Shown: positions 1-11,824 of the stretch, piece after piece
Numbering within the stretch: position 1 is the first letter of the stretch
Layout: each line of letters begins with the position of its first letter
Position numbers and translations under genes: made by a program
The notes under the pieces: generated by a model
Database searches by the model: none
Told to the model about the DNA's origin: nothing
The model's input: the letters and a program-made list of their open reading frames with translations, nothing else
Assembly (NCBI GenBank): GCA_950097015.1
Contig: CATNEN010000038.1
Location: 7,810,001-7,874,000 of the forward strand
DNA: 64,000 nucleotides
DNA from: Macrostomum hystrix
Lineage: Eukaryota; Platyhelminthes; Macrostomidae
Reading direction: 5' to 3'

Positions 1-680
1 GGTCAGAACTTAGCAGTCTTCTGTTGGCTACTTTAGCAGAAAGAAATAACAGCTGGCAGGGAGCGGAATGAGGAAGGCAGAGAGCCGTGCCCGACCACTT
101 TCTTACCCCCCCGACTAGGCGTTGCCTTGCCAACCCTACAGATTTCCCTGTGCCGAGCACGGCTCGTACGGCACGGCATTAAGTACGTACTTACTGTACT
201 TACTGTATACAGTAAGCGGTAAGTAGTTTTTAGAGCGTAATACATTTCGTATTATAAACTACAAGCGCTATTTCTCCAGCGAGCAGGTGACTGCAATCAA
301 CGTGGCTGCTCTGCGCAGTTATCGGTATCCGCTTTTCATAGGTAACTTATCGTTTTTCTAGTTTTGCTCGTAAACACCGTCTATTTTTAATAAACCTCGT
401 GTTAATCACGGCCTAAGCTATGCCGTAGTGCAATATCCAGTCATCAAAGCAAAAATGAAATATAACTAATTAGCCTCGCAGGCCAGGTAAGCAAGCTAGA
501 CAAGCGCTAGCACTAAGAAAAAACTGATTGATCCACCCAAAAATTATAACTGCGGCACCTGCTAGCGTTTGAGGCACCTGCTTGCGTCTCAGCTGCTTCC
601 AGCCCTGATGAAGCCAATTTGTTGTCGAGGGACGGTCGTAGGGCGTCCCGTAAGATTGGCGAAGCTTGGATCGAGACAGG
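1..680. other. No gene recognised at left edge
   Basis: The only open frame here is a short minus-strand one rich in Ser, Arg and Gly, without a recognisable domain or good splice borders. The sequence is mixed in composition and leads directly into a tandem array. I see no RNA gene or transposon end. Confidence 0.5.
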
Positions 681-685
681 TTTCA

Positions 686-1278
686 TGACCTGACCAAATC
701 ACTCCTGAACTGACCTGACCAGATCACACCTGACATGACCTGACCAAATCACACCTGACATGACCTGACCAGATCACACCTGACATGACCTGACCAAATC
801 ACTCCTGAACTGACCTGACCAGATCACACCTGACATGACCTGACCAAATCACTCCTGAACTGACCTGACCAGATTACACCTGACATGACCTGACCAAATC
901 ACACCTGACATGACCTGACCAAATCACACCTGACATGACCAGACCAAATCACTCCTGACCTGACCAGATCACTCCTGACCTGACCAGATCACTCCTGACA
1001 TGACCTGACCAAATCACACCTGACATGACCTGACCAAATCACACCTGACATGACCTGACCAAATCACACCTGACATGACCTGACCAAATCACACCTGACA
1101 TGACCTGACCAAATCACACCTGACATGACCAGACCAAATCACTCCTGACCTGACCAGATCACTCCTGACCTGACCAGATCACTCCTGACCTGACCAGATC
1201 ACTCCTGACATGACCAGATCACTCCTGACATGACCAGATCACTCCTGACCTGACCAGATCACTCCTGACATGACCTGA
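686..1278. repeat. 25-bp minisatellite with 20-bp variants
   Basis: About 25 head-to-tail units built on TGACCTGACCARATCACWCC followed by TGACA. Shorter 20-bp units lacking one TGACC block cluster near 950-1000 and 1140-1260. The array lies just 3' of the minus-strand nuclear receptor stop codon, so it is in the 3' UTR or downstream flank of that gene. Confidence 0.95.
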
Positions 1279-1655
1279 CCCACCCCTCTGATAGTGAAGA
1301 CGGTAATGATAAGTAAATTAGAGAGGTACACAGAGTAGCAGAACGAACAGATAAATAAACAATGAAACAGCCGAGACGAATGAATAATTCGGAACTTTAC
1401 CCGCTAGCGATTTCTGAGAACTGCAAAGCAGCCGCAGCAATTCCCATGCGAAGCACTGATGCATGCCAGCAGTGGCAGCAACAGCTGGGACTCAGCAACT
1501 GGGGCGAAAAACGCAAGGAATGTCACAAAAGGTCACTAAAGGGAGGCCAGATAAGCATAAAAGAAAAGCAATTAAAATATGCAGGTTTCAAACTGTCGAT
1601 GACTGCACTCATTCATTCATGACTGGCAATGTGAGAGCAGGTGAAGCTGGCCAAG

Positions 1656-4600
1656 TCAAGTATAGATCTCGGCAAACAGCGGGGTCGGACTCTGACTGCT
1701 GATGCTGCTGAATAGCTTCGACAGCGACTCATCGAAGGTCTTGGACCATTCGAATAGGATGCACATTTCACGCATCTTGGCCTGCCATCTGTCATCGAAC
1801 TTGGCCACAAAAGCGTGCCGGGTGCACTTGGCCAGCCGCATGAAGACGTCGAACGCCAGGCGCTCCATCTCCTCCGGCAGGTCGTCGCTCTCCACCATGG
1901 ACAGGTCGAACAGCTTCATGAGGGTGAATAGGGCGACCAGGCTCATGTCGCCGCCTGTGACTTTGTGCACATACTCAAAGTAGCGATCGTTGGCTGTGAC
2001 TGCCGACAAACCGGGGGCGAACGAACGGTCGAGATTGCGAATGCTGCGATTCGGGTCCACGCTGTAGGTCTTGCCGTCTATGCTTACCGACATCTCGCGG
2101 CTGTTTGTATCGAATTTGACGCTGAATAGCGGCACCAGGATGGCGTGGATTCGCAACTTCACTAGCAGCACCTGCAAACACCGGAGTACTGTGTCAGGCC
2201 TGCCATTCCCACTGCATCATGACAGCACTGTGTCAGGCCTGCCATTCTCACTGCATCATGACAGCACTGTGTCAGGCCTGCCATTCCCACTGCATCATGA
2301 CAGTACTGTGTCAGGCCTGCCATTCCCACTGCATCATGACAGTACTGTGTCAGGCCTGCCATTCCCACTGCATCATGACAGCACTTTGTCAGGCCTGCCA
2401 TTCCCACTGCATCATGACAGTACTGTGTCAGGCCTGCCATTCTCACTGCATCATGACAGTACTGTGTCAGGCCTGCCATTCTCACTGCATCATGACAGCA
2501 CTGTGTCAGGCCTGCCATTCTCACTGCATCATGACAGCACTGTGTCAGGCCTGCCATTCTCACTGCATCATGACAGCACTGTGTCAGGCCTGCCATTCCT
2601 ACTGCATCATGACAGCACTGTGTCAGGCCTGCCATTCCCACTGCATCATGACAGTACTGTGTCAGGCCTGCCATTCCCACTGCATCATGACAGTACTGTG
2701 TCAGGCCTGCCATTCCCACTGCATCATGACAGCACTGTGTCAGGCCTGCCATTCTCACTGCATCATGACAGCACTGTGTCAGGCCTGCCATTCTCACTGC
2801 ATCATGACAGCACTGTGTCAGGCCTGCCATTCTCACTGCATCATGACAGCACTGTGTCAGGCCTGCCATTCTCACTGCATCATGACAGCACTGTGTCAGG
2901 CCTGCCATTCCCACTGCATCATGACAGCACTGTGTCAGGCCTGCCATTCTCACTGCATCATGACAGCACTGTGTCAGGCCTGCCATTCTCACTGCATCAT
3001 GACAGCACTGTCAGGCCTGCCATTCTCACTGCATCATGACAGCACTGTGTCAGGCCTGCCATTCTCACTGCATCATAACAGCACTGTGTCAGGCCTGCCA
3101 TTCCCACTGCATCATGACAGCACTGTGTCAGGCCTGCCATTCTCACTGCATCATAACAGCACTGTGTCAGGCCTGCCATTCCCACTGCATCATGACAGCA
3201 CTGTGTCAGGCATGTTAGCAGAATCAAATACATCAAAATTTAGCTAAGAGCAACAGAAGCATAAAGATTATTGAGGACAGTGGAACTTGTCCGTAAATAT
3301 AAATCAAGTGAGATACACTTTCTGTGATTAAGGGCCTAGAGACAGAATCCATGTGGATTTTCACCTTGAAACTGACTCCACTAAACAAGTAAACGACAAC
3401 TGCATTTCAAAGCCTCCGCTAAGTTTATTAAAAAACGACAGCGGGCTCAATAAATAATGTGCTACAGGAATACAGGCCTGGATAAAGCCTGATTAGTCCT
3501 TAAGGCCCGTTGCGACCTTCAAGAAAGACCCGCAGCCTAATAGAGAACGGCGCGTGCGACAATAGAACCGGATAGAGAACAATAGATCAGCATGTGAGAT
3601 CAAATACAAATACCGGGCTGCACAACTGCAGCTGCTAACCCATGCACTGACGGCACACACAACTGACAAAACTGATCTGACAGCACACACAACTGACAAA
3701 ACTGATCTGACAGCACACACAACTGACACAGCTGATCTGACAGCACACACAACTGACAAAACTGATCTGACAGCACACACAACTGACAAAACTGATCTGA
3801 CAGCACACACAACTGACACAGCTGATCTGACAGCACACACAACTGACAAAACTGATCTGACAGCACACACAACTGACAAAACTGATCTGACAGCACACAC
3901 AACTGACAAAACTGATCTGACAGCACACACAACTGACAAAACTGATCTGACAGCACACACAACTGACAAAACTGGTCTGACAGCACACACAACTGACACA
4001 GCTGATCTGACAGCACACACAACTGACACAGCTGATCTGACAGCACACACAACTGATACAGCTGATCTGACAGCACACACAACTGACAAAACTGATCTGA
4101 CAGCACACACAACTGACAAAACTGATCTGACAGCACACACAACTGACACAGCTGATCTGACAGCACACACAACTGACAAAACTGATCTGACAGCACACAC
4201 AACTGACAAAACTGATCTGACAGCACACACAACTGACAAAACTGGTCTGACAGCACACACAACTGACACAGCTGATCTGACAGCACACACAACTGATACA
4301 GCTGATCTGACAGCACACACAACTGACACAGCGGATCTGTCAGCACATTGCACAGCTAACAGCAAGGCACTTACAGAATGCTCAGGCCTCCAACCGAGCG
4401 ACTGCTTGAAGAAGTCAGACGTCATAAAGGTCTTGCAGAAGCGAATGGCTGGCTGTATGAAGATCTCGAGTTGGTAGATCATTTCATTCCAGTTTTCTAA
4501 GTGCTCGGACAAGCCGCGGTTGAGGTCGTGGTTTAAACTGAAGGGCACGGACATGTCAGAAGAAGTGCAGTCTTTAATAAGGTCGCCAATTTTCACGATA

Positions 4601-7600
4601 AAATCGGCTTCCACTGGGGTGCGATCTTCGCCGTAGTAATTAGCCACCTGTTCGTGAGTTGCAGTGGATGGCAGCGATAACATTAGCTTATATCTTTGCC
4701 AGTTAAATTTAACTTTTTATTGTAACTTCCTTAGTTCCTCTGTTGTCTACTCAATTAACATAACAATTTCCCTCTGTAACAAATATCAATTTTCCCCGGT
4801 TTCGTAGTAACCTTTACAATAATCCTTTTTCTTCTCAGTGTCTCCTGTTGACTTGGAAATTTCCCTGTCATCTTCCCAATTTCCAGTCATCTTGATAATT
4901 TCCTTTTCATATTGTTATTTCCTAGTCATCACGATAATTTTTTGTCACATAGATAATTTCCTCGTCAAATTAATACTTTCTTGATCATTTCCTTGTCATC
5001 TTGATAATTTTAGTCATATTGATAATTTCCTTGTCAAATTGATAATTTCCTTGCCATATTGATTATTTCCTTGCCATATAGATAATTTCCTTGTCAAATT
5101 GATAATTTCCTTGTCAAATTGATAATTTCCTTGTCAAATTGAAAATTTCCTTGTCAAATTGAAAATTTCCGTGTCAAATTGATAATTTCCTTGCCATATT
5201 GATAATTTCCTTGATATATAGATAATTTCCTTGTCAAATTGATAATTTCCTTGTCAAATTGAAAATTTCCTTGTCAAATTGAAAATTTCCGTGTCAAATT
5301 GATAATTTCCTTGTCATATTGATTATTTCCTTGTCATATTGATTATTTCCTTGTCATATTGATTATTTCCTTGTCATATTGATTTTTTCCTTGTCATAAT
5401 GATTTTCCATGACATCTTGCTCATTCCCCTGTTGTCTTGCTCATTCCCCTGTTGTCTTGCTCATTCCCGTGTTGTCTTGCCCATTCCCCTGTTGTCTCGC
5501 CCATTCCCCTGTTGTCTAGCCCATTCCCCTGTTGTCTTGCCCATTCCCCTGTTGTCTTGCCCATTCCCCTGTTGTCTTGCCCATTCCCTGTTGTCTTGCC
5601 CATTCCCCTGTTGTCTAGCCCATTCCCCTGTTGTCTCGCCGATTCCCCTGTTGTCTAGCCCATTCCCCTGTTGTCTTGCCCATTCCCCTGTTGTCTAGCC
5701 CATTCCCCTGTTGTCTTGCTCATTCCCCTGTTGTCTTGCCCATTCCCCTGTTGTCTTGCCCATTCCCCTGTTGTCTTGCCCATTCCCCTGTTGTCTTGCC
5801 CATTCCCCTGTTGTCTTGCCCATTCCCCTGTTGTCTTGCCCATTCCCTGTTGTCTTGCCCATTCCCCTGTTGTCTTGCTCATTCCCCTGTTGTCTTGCCC
5901 ATTCCCCTGTTGTCTTGCCCATTCCCCTGTTGTCTTGCCCATTCCCCTGTTGTCTTGCCCATTCCCCTGTTGTCTTGCCCATTCCCCTGTTGTCTTGCCC
6001 ATTCCCCTGTTGTCTTGCCCATTCCCCTGTTGTCTTGCCCATTCCCTGTTGTCTTGCTCATTCCCCTGTTGTCTTGCCCATTCCCCTGTTGTCTTGCTCA
6101 TTCCCCTGTTGTCTTGCCCATTCCCCTGTTGTCTTGCCCATTCCCTGTTGTCTTGCCCATTCCCCTGTTGTCTTGCCCATTCCCTGTTGTCTTGCTCATT
6201 CCCCTGTTGTCTTGCTCATTCCCCTGTTGTCTTGCCCATTCCCCTGTTGTCTTGCCCATTCCCCTGTTGTCTTGCCCATTCCCCTGTTGTCTTGCCCATT
6301 CCCCTGTTGTCTTGCCCATTCCCCTGTTGTCTTGCCCATTCCCTGTTGTCTTGCTCATTCCCCTGTTGTCTTGCCCATTCCCCTGTTGTCTTGCTCATTC
6401 CCCTGTTGTCTTGCCCATTCCCCTGTTGTCTTGCCCATTCCCTGTTGTCTTGCCCATTCCCCTGTTGTCTTGCCCATTCCCTGTTGTCTTGCTCATTCCC
6501 CTGTTGTCTTGCTCATTCCCCTGTTGTCTTGCCCATTCCCCTGTTGTCTTGCCCATTCCCCTGTTGTCTTGCTCATTCCCCTGTTGTCTTGCCCATTCCC
6601 CTGTTGTCTTGCCCATTCCCTGTTGTCTTGCCCATTCCCCTGTTGTCTTGCTCATTCCCCTGTTGTCTTGCCCATTCCCCTGTTGTCTTGCCCATTCCCC
6701 TGTTGTCTTGCCCATTCCCCTGTTGTCTTGCCCATTCCCTGTTGTCTTGCCCATTCCCCTGTTGTCTTGCTCATTCCCCTGTTGTCTTGCCCATTCCCCT
6801 GTTGTCTTGCCCATTCCCCTGTTGTCTTGCCCATTCCCCTGTTGTCTTGCCCATTCCCTGTTGTCTTGCCCATTCCCCTGTTGTCTTGCTCATTCCCCTG
6901 TTGTCTTGCCCATTTCCCTGTTGTCTTGCCCATTCCCTGTTATCTCGCCGATTCCCCTGTTTTCTTGCTAATTAGCCCTCTTTCCAACACAAATGCTTTG
7001 GCTTATCTCTCAAATTCTCTCTGCAAGCACATCCACTTTCCCAGTACAGTATTAACCCGCCCTAGATGAGAAGCCTGCCTTGAGAAGGGCGTCCTTCCAG
7101 TTGGGCACGGGCTTGGTGGGAATCTCCATCTCGGAGAAGGCGCTGCTGAAGGCGCCACGGCTGCCACTGCTGCAGCCAGCGTCGTCGAAGCTGCCGCTTC
7201 GATAGCGCTTCTCTGGCGGTACTTCGTGCTCCAATTTAGCAGTGACAGCATTAGGAGCGGAGCCGAGACTCTAAAGGTTTCGGCAAGTGACAGAGGGTGA
7301 CGTGAGATATCGAACTAGATATAAAACATAAAAACTACACGTAGCCTTCAAGACTTTGCCATGGACTGGGAGAGGGTCACACCCTTTATCTTCGCTATGC
7401 TCAAGGATCTCAAGAGTTAAAGTCCGCAGTTCTGACTATCGAATTGGGTTACAATGTCCCTTCACTTTGAGGTTGGAATTAGAAAATGAGAAATAAGATA
7501 TCTACCGCTGCTGAGGCCTGGTGATGCTGCGGCGACGGCGGAGAGTTCAGTTTGAGACCGGCCTCGAGGCAGAGCCGAAATCGGCAGGCCCGGCACTGCT

Positions 7601-7946
7601 TGCGGGTCTCGACTGTCAGCTCGCAGGCGTTGTCGCCCTGGCTGCAGGTGTGCTCGCGCCCGATGCTGCGTCGAAAGAAGGCCTTGCAGGAGTCGCAGCA
7701 GACAGGGTCTCCGCCAGCTTGCTCGGCGTAGTCGCCGCAGACGGCGCACGACCGTCCAGTATCGATGTCAACGCCCTGACAGGACGGCTGGTGGGGCAGC
7801 GGCAGCGAAGGATTCTGCGGAGGCGGCATCGGCTGCAGCGGTGGCGGGGACTCGGAGGCAGGGTCGCTAGATTCATTGTGACGACGCTTGCGACTGCCTA
7901 GATCAGCGGCTAGGGAGGCATTGTCTGGCAATTTGTCATCAGTCAT
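1656..7946 (-). CDS. Nuclear receptor, NR1J (HR96/DAF-12)-like
   Basis: Ligand-regulated transcription factor in at least four exons. Exon A (7946-7506) encodes a two-zinc-finger DNA-binding domain: finger 1 Cys67, 70, 84, 87 with P-box CDSCKAFFRR, finger 2 Cys101, 108, 118, 121 followed by RFRLCLEAG. Exon B (7270 to about 7056) is a Ser-rich hinge whose 3' border I could not fix. Exon C (4683 or 4637 to 4375, donor GTAAGT) and exon D (2162 region, after acceptor TTTGCAG, to stop 1656) form the ligand-binding domain. They join in phase as WRPEHS then VLLVKLRIHAIL, the helix 3-4 signature, then YFEYVHKVTGGDMSLVALF, and end in LFAEIY, which fits the AF-2 pattern. P-boxes of ESCKA type are known in the HR96/DAF-12/VDR-related group, so that placement is inferred from DSCKA. 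A 3' splice-site-like TATTTCTCAG lies about 25 nt before the ATG. Orthology is tentative; receptor identity is firm. Confidence 0.85.
2188..3212. repeat. 39-bp minisatellite in receptor intron
   Basis: About 26 units of 39 bp containing GTGTCAGGCCTGCCATTC and CTGCATCATGACAG. Variation is mostly C/T at two positions. Because 39 is divisible by three and the unit lacks stops in several frames, long repetitive open frames appear on both strands; they have no start context or domain. On the receptor's sense strand each unit has CCTGACACAG, a branch-point-plus-AG-like string. The array ends about 12 nt before the acceptor of the last ligand-binding-domain exon. Confidence 0.95.
3657..4333. repeat. 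30-bp minisatellite in the same receptor intron
   Basis: About 22 units of exactly 30 bp, core ACTGATCTGACAGCACACAC preceded by AACTGACAAA or AACTGACACA. It is unrelated to the 39-bp array in the same intron and stops about 40 nt inside the donor of ligand-binding-domain exon C. The open frames through it on the minus strand read through the intron from that exon. Confidence 0.95.
4885..5408. repeat. 20-bp AT-rich minisatellite
   Basis: Units of GATAATTTCCTTGTCAAATT with CATATT and GAAAATT variants, increasingly degenerate toward 4850. It lies in the receptor intron between hinge and ligand-binding-domain exons and runs without a gap into the next 20-bp array. Confidence 0.9.
5410..6968. repeat. 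20-bp GC-richer minisatellite
   Basis: About 78 units of CATTCCCCTGTTGTCTTGCC, with 19-bp variants lacking one C and with T or A at a few sites. The unit has no stop in any frame on the plus strand, so three overlapping plus-strand frames of over 430 codons coexist. That is a property of the repeat and not evidence of a protein. It is intronic to the minus-strand receptor and ends about 85 bp from the hinge exon. Confidence 0.95.
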
Positions 7947-8262
7947 GCTGGTTTGATCGCTTGTATTTAATTCTGAGAAATAGTTTGCTTTTTAATATTA
8001 TTTTTAATTCTGGAAAAAAAATTGTTGCAGATTACCAATGTGTCTACAATATTGCTTTCACAAAAATAAGTATGACGATAACTTGAGCTTAATTAATGCT
8101 GGCTGTCTACCTCGAAAAAATTTATAATTTAATAACAAAAAACTGACAAAAGCTTAATATTCATAGCTTTATTTATGAGCACAGGTACTTGGTAAAACAG
8201 ATAAACAACTAATTTAAAAAGTTTTGTGGCACGTTTTGTTTTGACTTTAACTTCCTGGCAAT

Positions 8263-8440
8263 GATTCAGGGTGAGTGGCAGAGCAGTTAATGCAACTGCC
8301 TCTTGTTGAGCCAAGGTCTCTGAGCTCGATTCCACAGCAAGGCCACATTTATTTTGGGCCAACTTCCAAGGCACAGTAAAAGTTTACACTGCCTGGTAAT
8401 GAGAAAGTCAGGACAAATGTGCACACCTGTGAGCCCTAAT
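8263..8440 (+). mobile_element. tRNA-derived SINE, internally shortened copy
   Basis: A Pol III-type head is visible: A-box-like TGGCAGAGCAG and B-box-like GAGCTCGATTCC about 45 bp downstream. The tail GGCCAACTTCCAAGGCACAG matches copies at 58.7-59.1 kb and 63.8 kb. Compared with the long copy it lacks roughly 60 bp after the head. It lies upstream of the receptor gene. Confidence 0.75.
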
Positions 8441-8553
8441 GGAGCAAATTAAAAAAAGCTGCTAGGCGCGCAGTTGGTTTCAAGAAAAAGAGTGCAGATG
8501 CACAATTGCTATATATCTTCAGTCTGACTCAATGTAGTGATTGATTTCGCAAA

Positions 8554-8699
8554 AAATGACCTTTTTTGATCTCCAAAGTGTATTTCTAAAAATAGAACAG
8601 CTACATGGTGATTTTGCAAAATATGGACGCATATACCAAATGACCTTTTTTGATCTCTGTAGTGTATTTCTATAATTACAACAGCTAAGGTTATGTCTT
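8554..8699. repeat. Two-copy tandem duplication, period 84 bp
   Basis: The block TGACCTTTTTTGATCTC, then GTGTATTTCTA and ACAGCTA, occurs at 8557 and again at 8641 with a few substitutions. No gene is associated. Confidence 0.7.
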
Positions 8700-11600
8700 T
8701 TTGCACTCGGGCACTGTGGAGCATGTAGTTGTGTTTGCAAATAAATGTGTGCCACTCCAAAAAAAATCTCTGTAACTGTGCCTGGCTAGAATTGCACCTA
8801 CATGTACATGTAAGTTTATTTTAATATGTAAATGTATACCTAAGCAAACAATAGCGTGGATGTACTGCAGGGGTGCACACTGCTATACCATGTGCACTTA
8901 CATGTACATTTAAATGTATTTTATAATGTGTCGTAATGTACATACATTTAAACACACAAGTTGCAAGTACAGAGGCACTGGCATTCACTACTAGCATCGC
9001 ATCTATATGTAAATGTATTACAAAATATAAATTTATAAAGAACACAAAATTGTTAGTGTAGGGGCACAAGGGTGCACTGTTTGTTATACATCTACTCATA
9101 CATACTTCGACAACTTTACGCACACAAGGCGCTGCCAAGCGGACAGAAATTTCTTTCTGCGCAGCCGCGCAGGCAATTTTTCACAAGCGCGCCGGATGCT
9201 GTCCTCGAAAACCTTTATTGGCTCCAATAGGGCCTGTGAGCGTTGCTTGTGGGAGAAAGACCTATTTTCTTGTGGGAGAGAAAAATGACAGTTTTTACTG
9301 TTGAGTGAAATTGTGAAACATTTGCTAATTTTGTTTTATTAATTAAGAAACTGATAGCTAAAGGATTGGTGATTGGTTATAATTTCAGTGATTTAAGATG
9401 CCATGCCTTGGCTCTATGTCTACATGTTGTCTATTGTTTCTATTGCTTGGATGACCAGAATGTTACCTATGTAGGAAAGACCAAAAGACACTAGAGCCAG
9501 CAAGCATTGGCTCAAACCATGGGCTATCCAACCCAACTAGGAATGCAACAGTTGCTCTAATAATTTTTTTGCATGTATTGACCACCAATGCCCATAAAAA
9601 ACTAACTAAAGATCTTATAAGCCTTGAACATCAAAACCGAATCACCTACCCTCATAAAGCAGCCCCAACAAAGCAGCAAAGGTAATGTTCTACAGATTTG
9701 CTAATGCTGAGTCAGAGAGAACTGACTACTTCTATGCTCAATTACACTTTGTTCTCCACTCATTGGACTGTGCCAAGACCATTGGAATATCAACCTCTAA
9801 CAACTTTTTATATATATGAAATATGGTCCTCTTATCCCTACCCTTTTGTTATTTGTTATATTGATTTACAAATCATCTTTATATGTTCTTTATTTGTTTT
9901 ATGGGTGGGTAGATGTGAGAATAGTAGAGGCCACACTGGCAGTCAATTAATTCCATCTCAAATCCAAAGCTTAAACTAAAAATTGCTTTACAGGCCCATA
10001 TGCTCAATTAGTCTTATTTTAGTGGGCAAGAAAAATATTTTTTTTCTCTTTATAGAAAATACAATAAAATACTTTAACCTATTCATAGTAGCCTTGTTGC
10101 TAGATGCTGCCGCTGGATTTGCCACTGATCAGCAATGCACTTCCAATTGCATATCAGAAAGGGGTTATATCTCAACATCCTCTCATCTGTGGAGCTAGTC
10201 AGAGTTGGGCAGTCTTTGTTATGCATCTTCCAGTTTCATTGTAGACTATTGCAGTTTTTTGGTCCTTTCGGTTTCTAAATAGACAATTCCAGTGCTGCTA
10301 AGTGAGTTAGCTATGTAAAAATCTAGGCCTAATTAGCCTAACAATACTTGTTGAAGCCTTTTTTCCTGTTAGACCTACCAATAATTCATCACAAAAAGTA
10401 AAATGTACAATAATTTTGCAAACAAAAAACCACACTATCTAAATTTAGAGCCTATAGCCTAAATGCAAAGAATTTACTTAACAGTTGCAAAAAGCATCCA
10501 ATATTATTATTATTATGGGTATGGCCAATAGCTAATGGAATTAGCAATTTGGACTTGGTTAACAAACTTTCCTAAACTTCATGCTTCATACAGGTTAGCC
10601 AGTTATAAAAAATTGACATCCAGGATCCAAAAATTTTTGGATCCAGGCCACGTAAAAATCTAGCTGAGGCTGCTGAGCCAACACTGCATGAAATAATTAA
10701 CACTTAAAGTAGGCATAACACAAATTTAGCAAGCCAGCAAGCTGCTTTGATTTTAACTGGCATCGGCATGGTATTAAACTATATATTTCCACTACTCTGT
10801 TCACATTCGCAACAGCATTTTTTAAAAACGTGCTTTGGTTCTGGTTCTGAAATTAGGGCCTAGGAACAAAAAATGTTTAAAATGTCTTATTTAACTTAAA
10901 TACAGAGGTTCCCAGGTCAGGAGCATTGTTTCGTAAAATAAATGACAAGCATTCGGTGCTTTTTATGTTAATTATACTATTTGCACTGAACGAAATAAGC
11001 TGTTCTAGATCTTGTACACGATCCCTTAAAAAGTACGCTTGTAGTTAGAGATTGTCAAAACAGTGTCGACGTGTCGCACTAACACATTTTTACATTCGAA
11101 CTAACTAACTGGCTAATAACCGTGCGAAGGGTCACAAGTTTAAATACTATTCTGTTTATTTTGTTTACTGTTGCAACTTTTTATTCTATTAAAAATCTAA
11201 ATAATATTCGAAACATTTATTCTTCTAGCATTATTTTAAAATAAAAATAACTCTTTTGCGCGTAGTATGACTTTTAATTTTTGTTATGAACATAAGTAAT
11301 TGAGTATTTTAAAAAAACTATTTCCTTCATGGAAATAAATTTTTTAACCAAGCTTTATTTCCAATTACTAATTGATCCCATGTTAAATCGGCAGTTAAAA
11401 TGCTGCATAAGTAAATATAAAAAAGCTATGCTACATAATAAGAAATACGATTTGGCTTTATATTTATTTATTATACATGACATGTGTTTTATTTTTGGGA
11501 CTATTATCTGTGTAGCTGACCATCGAACAATTGAGTGCTAAATATCATTATTTTTATACATGTTCAATTTTATGCTAATCATAGGCGCCTTATCTCGGAC

Positions 11601-11824
11601 AAGGCATTGGAGGTTTGCATTGCTTGCTAAACTCAATATCCATCAGTGCAATTTTTATAATAAAAAATTGACTTTAATTATACAAACCAAAGTTTTGGCA
11701 TTCTTTTCAAATAATTTGGTAATCTAGTTTTCTGATAAGTTGCATTTCAAATCAATAAGAAAACACTGGGCAATCATTTTGAAACAATAGGAAACAATGT
11801 AATAATGGGGGAAAATGGTATGAT
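8700..11824. other. AT-rich spacer without recognisable gene
   Basis: No open frame here shows domain sequence or paired splice sites. Around 8790-9030 there are loose repeats of ACATGTA and TAAATGTAT. Around 9430-9500 a frame-shifted stretch resembles a GIY-YIG start (see findings). The rest looks like old, decayed non-coding sequence. Confidence 0.5.

Noticed and set aside
2071-3247. Long open frames with 13-residue repeats on both strands
   Set aside because: Direct result of a 39-bp period without stops; the true coding frame ends at the splice acceptor near 2,176.
3493-4374. Continuation of the ligand-binding-domain open frame into a VLSVVCAVRS-type repeat
   Set aside because: A perfect GTAAGT donor at 4374 ends the exon in phase with the next exon; the repeat is intronic.
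2188-6968. CRISPR-like array
   Set aside because: Units are contiguous with no unique spacers and the genome is eukaryotic.
5399-7069. Three overlapping plus-strand open frames of over 430 codons
   Set aside because: They are the same 20-bp repeat read in three frames; no start context, domain or codon bias, and they lie in a receptor intron.
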